Below are positions 58,290-64,000 of a DNA stretch of 64,000 nucleotides, one piece after another. A model generated the notes under the pieces. It saw nothing but the letters and a program-made list of their open reading frames with translations. It did not search any database and was not told the origin of the DNA. Made by a program: the position numbers and the translations under genes. The DNA lies in the NCBI GenBank assembly GCA_963930775.1, contig OZ005689.1, forward strand, positions 10,757,079-10,821,078. The letters run 5' to 3'. Source of the stretch: Cliona cf. orientalis (lineage: Eukaryota; Porifera; Demospongiae; Clionaida; Clionaidae). Numbering within the stretch: the first letter of the stretch is position 1; each line of letters starts with the position of its first letter.

Positions 58290-59437
58290 TAGTCTGGCGT
58301 AGCCGACCCTACCTCTCTGAATCTTTCACAATTTCCATCAATTTGAGTGAGGTCAAGAGATGGCCACACCGCATTTTCCATCGGGGCCTAGAAATGTGCA
58401 TGTAGGCGAATTAGAGTTGATAAATCACAAACCACAACTAATAAGTAATTAAACTTAGTATTTTTCGAGTACAAGAACTACAATACTATACTAATAGTAT
58501 GGTATTTTGCTAATATTACATTCTTCTGCTGCAGTCCATCAATCTACTCCTGCAAACCTCTGCAACAATCTTTGTATCAATTTAATTATAGGCCAAAACA
58601 GCTGTCACTGATAATGGCACTTTTGGCATATCACACATTAATTCAAATGTTTTGTGTGTCTGTTTGTCATTTTGTCTGTCTGTCTGTCTGTAATCGAGCT
58701 AGCTGCTACATACCTCATTTATACATTGAAAATCAGGTATCATTAGGCTTTCTATGCTGATTTCAACGTATGCATATAGTGTGGATTTCGTTGAAAACGC
58801 TTTGTTCAGAAGTTCTGGCGACATTTACTGAACACCAAGGCCTTCTTAGCTTCTTGATCAGCTCACAATGGACAAAGGAGGCAGCGATGGCTTCTTTTCA
58901 AGAAGACTAGTATGTAGGAGTGGCAATAGTTCTTATAACTTGACTGAGCCATCACTAATCACGATAGACTATCAACAACGCTTCTTGGCTTGTACTTTCT
59001 TTGTGTGTAACAAAACTGCTGATCAGGCATGTACGGACACGTACACGTGCATGCATATTACGTAATTGTGTGTATTCTTGTGGAGTGGTTACTGCTAACA
59101 GGCTGGACTAGTATAAATGTAGTCTAGTTGCCAGCCCCTTCACCCAGACTATTAAGGTTGGATAGCTTGCAACCATACTGACTTTTATATGATAGTCTGG
59201 ATAGCTGAGCTTGTACATGTATGCATGCATGCATGCAGCGCTTGGACCCATATAATATTATGAGCAACTAGCAACAATAATATTGGACAATGTCATGCAA
59301 TATCCGGCACCACAGTACGTGTATATGTGGTGCTTGATACAACATACAGTATTATTACCAGGATTGTCATTAATTGCTGAGAGCTGTTGAATCTTGAACA
59401 ATGCTGCATAACATTAGCATTGTCCGGAGCCCCAGCC
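58290..59437. other. Low-information spacer
   Basis: A TGTCTGTC run lies near 58,668-58,692. A short open frame at 58,868-59,065 (FFSRRLVCRSGNSSYNLTE) could be an exon fragment, but I found no supporting exons. Nothing else is recognised. Confidence 0.35.
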
Positions 59438-60252
59438 CTAGCTAGCTAATGCCATGCAGTCCGCCAAGGGTTTTGTGCTCGAGAGAGCTCTAGTTAATGA
59501 ATTATCACTATATTTGTTCCGCAGGGAACCCATGGCTGCTCCTTGTGTCTGTTCGAAGAACCTGTCTCCGAATTGAAAGTACGTGGATTTCAAGCAGAGT
59601 GCTGTGAGGTACGTGGCAAATGTCTGCGGCTGGGATGCTTGTGCGGTCCTCCAGACTGTCATCACTGTATAGTGGTGAGGATAGGGTTTCCATTACGTCA
59701 TCGACATTGATCTTGGTGAAGAGGTGGACCACGTCAAAGCTCACCATTCGATCTTCCTCGTCCAGCTCCATCTTCCTGATCATCTCTGAGAACTCTGCTG
59801 ATTTCTTGACGTTGGAGCTTGTGTTTCTAACCAGGGGAGTTATGATTCTTATCAGCTCTTTCACTAGTTTGTACGTTGAAGAGCTGATGGTTGTGATGAT
59901 GGGTCGTAGTGGGATTCCTACCTTGTAGATTTTTGGAAGGCCAACCCGTAAATTTGAGGATTGGGGAGTTACCCTCGATCTTGTTCGGTCGTCTATCGTT
60001 CCTTTGTGTTCTAGACTTTCTAGTGTGTTCTTTAATGTGGTTTCGATCTTGGTGGTCGGGGTCTCTTTTCAGTTTCTTGTACGTGTCATCATCCAGAATG
60101 TCTCTCATCTTCTTCTCATAATCGTATTGGTCCATCACCACCGTGACATTGCCTTTGTCCACTGGTAGTATGACGGTGTCCTTGGATGATTGTAGGCTCT
60201 TGATGGCTCGTGCCATTCCACTGTCTACGTTCGCCTTGGTTGATTGTTTCAA
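59438..60252 (-). pseudogene. Penelope-like element reverse transcriptase remnant
   Basis: Three overlapping frames on the minus strand: KDTVILPVDKGNVTVVMDQY (about 60,120-60,180), EDRMVSFDVVHLFTKINVDD (about 59,700-59,760, RT motif A region) and FGDRFFEQTQGAAMGS (about 59,515-59,565). These are signatures of Penelope-like retroelement reverse transcriptases. Frame changes lie between them, and the catalytic YxDD region and any GIY-YIG endonuclease are missing, so it is a dead 5'/3' truncated copy. Confidence 0.8.
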
Positions 60253-62308
60253 ACTGCTACGACAAGCTCACTAACAAACCTACACTACAGTGTGTGTCTA
60301 TCGGTAGCTCTATAGCCATTGTTGTCACCAATGCATGCATAACGTTTACACCAGTTCTGTTTTGATAGAGTATCAATTCTCTAGTCAAGAATGCAGGCCA
60401 AGGCTTTCATGTGTAAATGTAATGAATGAAGGTGGGGAGATGGATTTCACTATTTTGGTAGCTATTTGTTCTAGACCAGCCTTAAAAATATAATTTGTGC
60501 GTGACTAAATTAAGTAAGTGTTTCCATGCATATTATATATTGATTTGAAGGAGAGTTCATGCAAAGTAATGTGAATTTTTATGATATTTTTGATAACAGG
60601 GAAGAAAATTTTCGCACGCTTCATGCACAATGATCAATAAACCCCCCCCCCCCCCTCACATTGCAAATTGTGTCTATGCTCATGCACTATACTCTCCTTT
60701 TCCATACACATAAAAAGTTCAGAATCTGTGTTTCGGACTACTTTCCCCCAGTTGTTTTTCCTTGCTTGCTGTTCCTATCTAGCCTTGCACATCATGGGGT
60801 AAGAGAAAGGCACTACAATAATGCTGGGCTGCCAGTAGCTGCATGCATATGACCAAGGTAGAGTACCTTAATGAGCTAGGGTCAAAAATCACAGGCAAAA
60901 CGTGAGTTAATTCATGCAGCAGTATAACCACTTGAAATTTTATGCATGCAGGTACCATTAGATATCACTCTAGAATGACGCTTGCAGCTCTAGAACATCC
61001 TCAGGATCAATCTTCACCCCGTATGCATACCTATTTAGCTATTAGATTAGAAGTTCAGAATTCATCTGACACTTGAGTTAGAAATCAAGCAAATCCAAGC
61101 AACGCTGCTGAGTGTAAACGAGGTCGTTTGTGGACAAGGTTTGGAGGTGTATTAGAGGAACAGATAAGGCCACTTTCGATATCTGGCTCTGCTTCTGGAT
61201 GCCTATGATAAGCACTGCATGTCTGAAAGTGTATCGTTTTGTCTGACAACTGCCATTTTTCAGACACTGGTTTTTCTGGCAGAATATCGTGAAAACGCAA
61301 CATCGCTCCAAGCTCCCATTCGGTTTGCAAACATGATGTAGGTGGGGCTACACCCTTGCACAAGATCGACGATCGTAGCTATTTCCGTTCTCCCGATATT
61401 GGTGTCCGAATAATTGATGTGTCCAACAACTGATCGTTTACTCTAGTATGCTCACAGTACTAAAGCTCATGCACATACTCAGAGAAATTCTAAACAGCAG
61501 ATTCATCTCCCTAGCTGTCCGTCAATAGCAGCTGCTCGAACTCGCCACTGCAATGACGACGTTCTCACTCTGTCGAATCTATCACAAAAAACAGACCTTG
61601 CCAGTCTTTGCTTGAGGCTCGGTGGCCTGTTCAGCAGGCCTCTCAAACGTGCAGCACTTCGCACCGTTCATTCAGTCGAGAATGCATCTCCATGGCCACC
61701 CTGGCCTTGTTTGTGCACACGGCAAAGATCGGAGGGGGGGGGGGTGTGCAGTGCTGATTGTGGTAATCATGCAGTGTTTCTTCAACAGACAATAAAGCTC
61801 TTTCTTGAGTTATTTGTGCATAAGGTATAATGAATTTTGTCAACACACATGCATAGCTATAGCCCATGCAGTGGAATCCTTTGTGTATTTGTTCAACCAG
61901 CTTTCAAACCACAAAGAAGCACTAGGCATGCGAAAAAAAATATTAGCAAGCAGGGCAGTGGCGGATTTAGGGGGATTTCGGAGGTTTCGACCGAATCCCC
62001 CTTCGGGTTGCACCTAGTTGTAAGACTGAGTAGCTACAGATGATAGGCTAACTAGAACCCCCCCCCCCCTCCTCTCTGGCAACAGAACTAAGAAAACTGC
62101 TGTTGTGGCTCACCTTAGCATGCTTCAGCGGAAAATTCGTTCAAAAATCGATCGGTTGGGCTTGTACTAGTGGTAGTTCATGTAGTTGCTCTCAAACAAT
62201 CAAAACGGGCGTGGTTTTTAGCCGAAGTGGGCGTGGCTTCTAAATTTTTGATTCGGTAAAATAAAAGCTCGATTTGTGTACAAAGTAAAGTGCTCATTAC
62301 AAGAATAG
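60253..62308. other. Spacer with no confident gene
   Basis: A minus-strand open frame at 61,085-61,363 (ILPEKPVSEKWQLSDKTIHF) has a protein-like composition but no family I know. Near 61,955, GTGGCGGATTTAGGGGG is a repeat-like string with an inverted partner (CCCACTAGATCCGCC) near 62,672, a possible old element edge. No exon set can be built. Confidence 0.35.
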
Positions 62309-62606
62309 TTAGGCCATACCTATTTGATATATTGTTGCTCGGACATAGACCAGTGCAAATCAGAGTCGGTTGGTCGAGAAAAAAAGAAAAAGAAAGCAAT
62401 TAACACCTCACTTTACCATGAATGATAGAGAGCCAACAGTTTGCACGCAGGGGTCAATATTTCTCCAAGCAGTTGTCATTGTGCCTGATCAGACAGCTGG
62501 TGCGCATGCGTGCAATGTGTTGACACACCCACTTTTTTTTTTACAATGGACAAAATGCAGGGTCGGTCGGGTCCGAGCAACAAAACATTGAATAGGTATG
62601 GCCTTA
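62309..62606. mobile_element. 298-bp MITE
   Basis: Ends TTAGGCCATACCTATTTGAT and the complement of TAAGGCCATACCTATTCAAT, continuing through GTTGCTCGGAC. It is flanked by AT-rich DNA, with an A-rich interior. Confidence 0.78.
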
Positions 62607-64000
62607 CTTGGCGTTACCTACAAGCATACGCTCCAACTTTTCCTGAATAGCGCCAGGGACATAGACCACACCCACTAGATCCGCCTATCATTAATTAAAA
62701 CTCCACTCACACCACACCCAATATGATTGAATTTGATGACCACAGTGCCCAGAATATACTTTCTAGAGCATGAATTTGTAAGCCTAGTGGACCTCCTGTA
62801 GTGTTGCTACCACAAAAACCAAAGTTTGTAAGGTAGCTACTACCACAAGCAGCATTAAGGATGGAATCGGATAAGATACGCAATTATGTCATTACCCGCT
62901 GCGGATATGATCTAAATGAAGTGCACCCTGCAGAGAGCGAGACTCGGTCGAGCTGTCGCACGAAGAAGCGAGGCTATAACAGGGCCGTAGGAAGGGATTT
63001 ACAACTGGGGAGGCTCTAGCTATGAAGTGTTTTGTGATAACTAAGCGTACGCGCAAATTTTTTAGGCCACGCCCAAAAATAATTAAACCACGCCCAAAAT
63101 CGCACCGTTCTGCGATGGCGAGCAACTCCATAGGCTTATCGCCTATTGCAGGACTGTGGCTTGCGCTCATACCTAGATTGCTGAATCAGTACAGCTGTTT
63201 TGCGTATGGTTCGCACACCAATCGTGCGCATGTACGTATGTGCATATGCCATAATGATATGGTATTGAAATGGAAGACACAAAAAGTGGGGCGGCTCGAG
63301 CCGCCCCTGCCGCCCTGCCTCCGACGGCCATGTATAATTACGTGCTATTGAGATGGACGCAGACCTCTCAACTTAGAATTTTAGTTTGGAGTGAGACTTT
63401 AGTCACATTAAATATCAACATTATAAAAGGGGTGATAATCATTACAAACCATTCGCAATTGAATTGAAAACAAGTTATTGTGAGTTATGTTCTCTTGTGC
63501 TGATCTCTTGTGGCCTTGGCGTTTTCGAGTATGGTGGCAGAGGGTTTCCATTGAAGGGGTTTTTTAATGTGTGTCTTCAAAGCAGCTACTTGCATGGTGA
63601 GGAAAGTACACCTTCCAAACTCAATAAACTCCGTGATGGGAAGAATTCTCTGAACTAGCTACTATCATCATCTGACATGATCATGTCCATGTAAACATAG
63701 ATTCTATATCACCCACTAATCTATGATATAATCTCGCCTCCATAGCTAGCTACTTGATGATATTAGCAACAGCCGAAAGAGTGTCCTGGCTCCGTGATAA
63801 GTTTGTTGACCCTGGAATATATATCCCTTGAATGAGCTCCATGCAACAGTGTAGATTTTAGTCACGAGACTGAGTCACATCATCGCCATGTAATACTATG
63901 CGCATGCGCATTACTGTAGTCAATTGCCCCACCCAGCAAAGTATGGGTATATAGAGGGATTCCACAAATCGATTATCCCGCGGCGCTAATTAGCTAAGCG
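62607..64000. other. Right-end spacer, no gene seen
   Basis: Mixed AT-rich and CpG-containing DNA with short GGGCGTGG/CCACGCCC strings. No open frame with recognisable protein content and no clear inverted-repeat element. Confidence 0.4.

Noticed and set aside
58037..58381. Minus-strand frame with VVVVVV and GGGG runs
   Set aside because: Produced by the ACGACAACA tract and the poly-C run in a dispersed repeat, and also present at 44,189-44,476.

Overview
The window is eukaryotic and looks like an early-branching animal, most likely a demosponge. Genes are split by many short GT-AG introns, the DNA is AT-rich, Ig/FN3 receptors occur in a tandem cluster, and a receptor tyrosine kinase has an ectodomain I cannot match to a bilaterian family. 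The species call is inference; nothing here is bacterial or viral.

Positions 1,030-38,200 hold a tandem array of about 10 kb units, copied roughly four times. A unit can contain, in order: a SalI-site minisatellite, a decayed Vps62/DUF946-like segment, a palindromic GGCAGGAAAGAGTGT minisatellite, a 'type-1' Ig/FN3 receptor gene and a 'type-2' Ig/FN3 receptor gene. Type-2 copies D (16,364-18,576) and F (25,955-28,135) join across seven exons into open frames of 553 and 543 residues: signal peptide, Ig, FN3-like domains, Thr/Pro stalk, one TM helix and a short tyrosine-bearing tail. Type-2 copy B and all four type-1 copies (A, C, E, G) carry frameshifts, stops or broken splice sites, each with its own lesions. 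All three Vps62-like segments are broken. This is a birth-and-death receptor cluster full of MITEs and foldback elements.

Positions 40,090-52,215 (minus strand) carry a receptor tyrosine kinase with an intact kinase domain. I could follow about 21 exons with matching splice phases: Cys-rich N-terminal part, four FN3-like modules, Pro/Thr stalk, TM, a 20-bp microexon and a catalytic domain with every key motif. The first exons are not seen. One 4.8 kb intron holds a CpG-rich hexanucleotide foldback element and other repeats.

Positions 52,236-56,386 are a 4.15 kb DNA transposon with TACCGTA terminal inverted repeats. It carries one multi-exon gene combining a CARF/ALS2CR8-like domain, a CXXC zinc finger and an OTU cysteine protease, with no transposase fold I can recognise. 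Several MITEs in the window end in the same TACCGTA heptamer. This is the best candidate for an undescribed system. The transposon sits 20 bp from a splice acceptor of the kinase gene, and its own gene is interrupted by a 242-bp MITE and a frameshift.

Positions 56,400-64,000 are repeat-rich and gene-poor: a TTAA-flanked element, a truncated composite element, a Penelope-like reverse transcriptase remnant and a further MITE. No tRNA, rRNA or CRISPR was seen.
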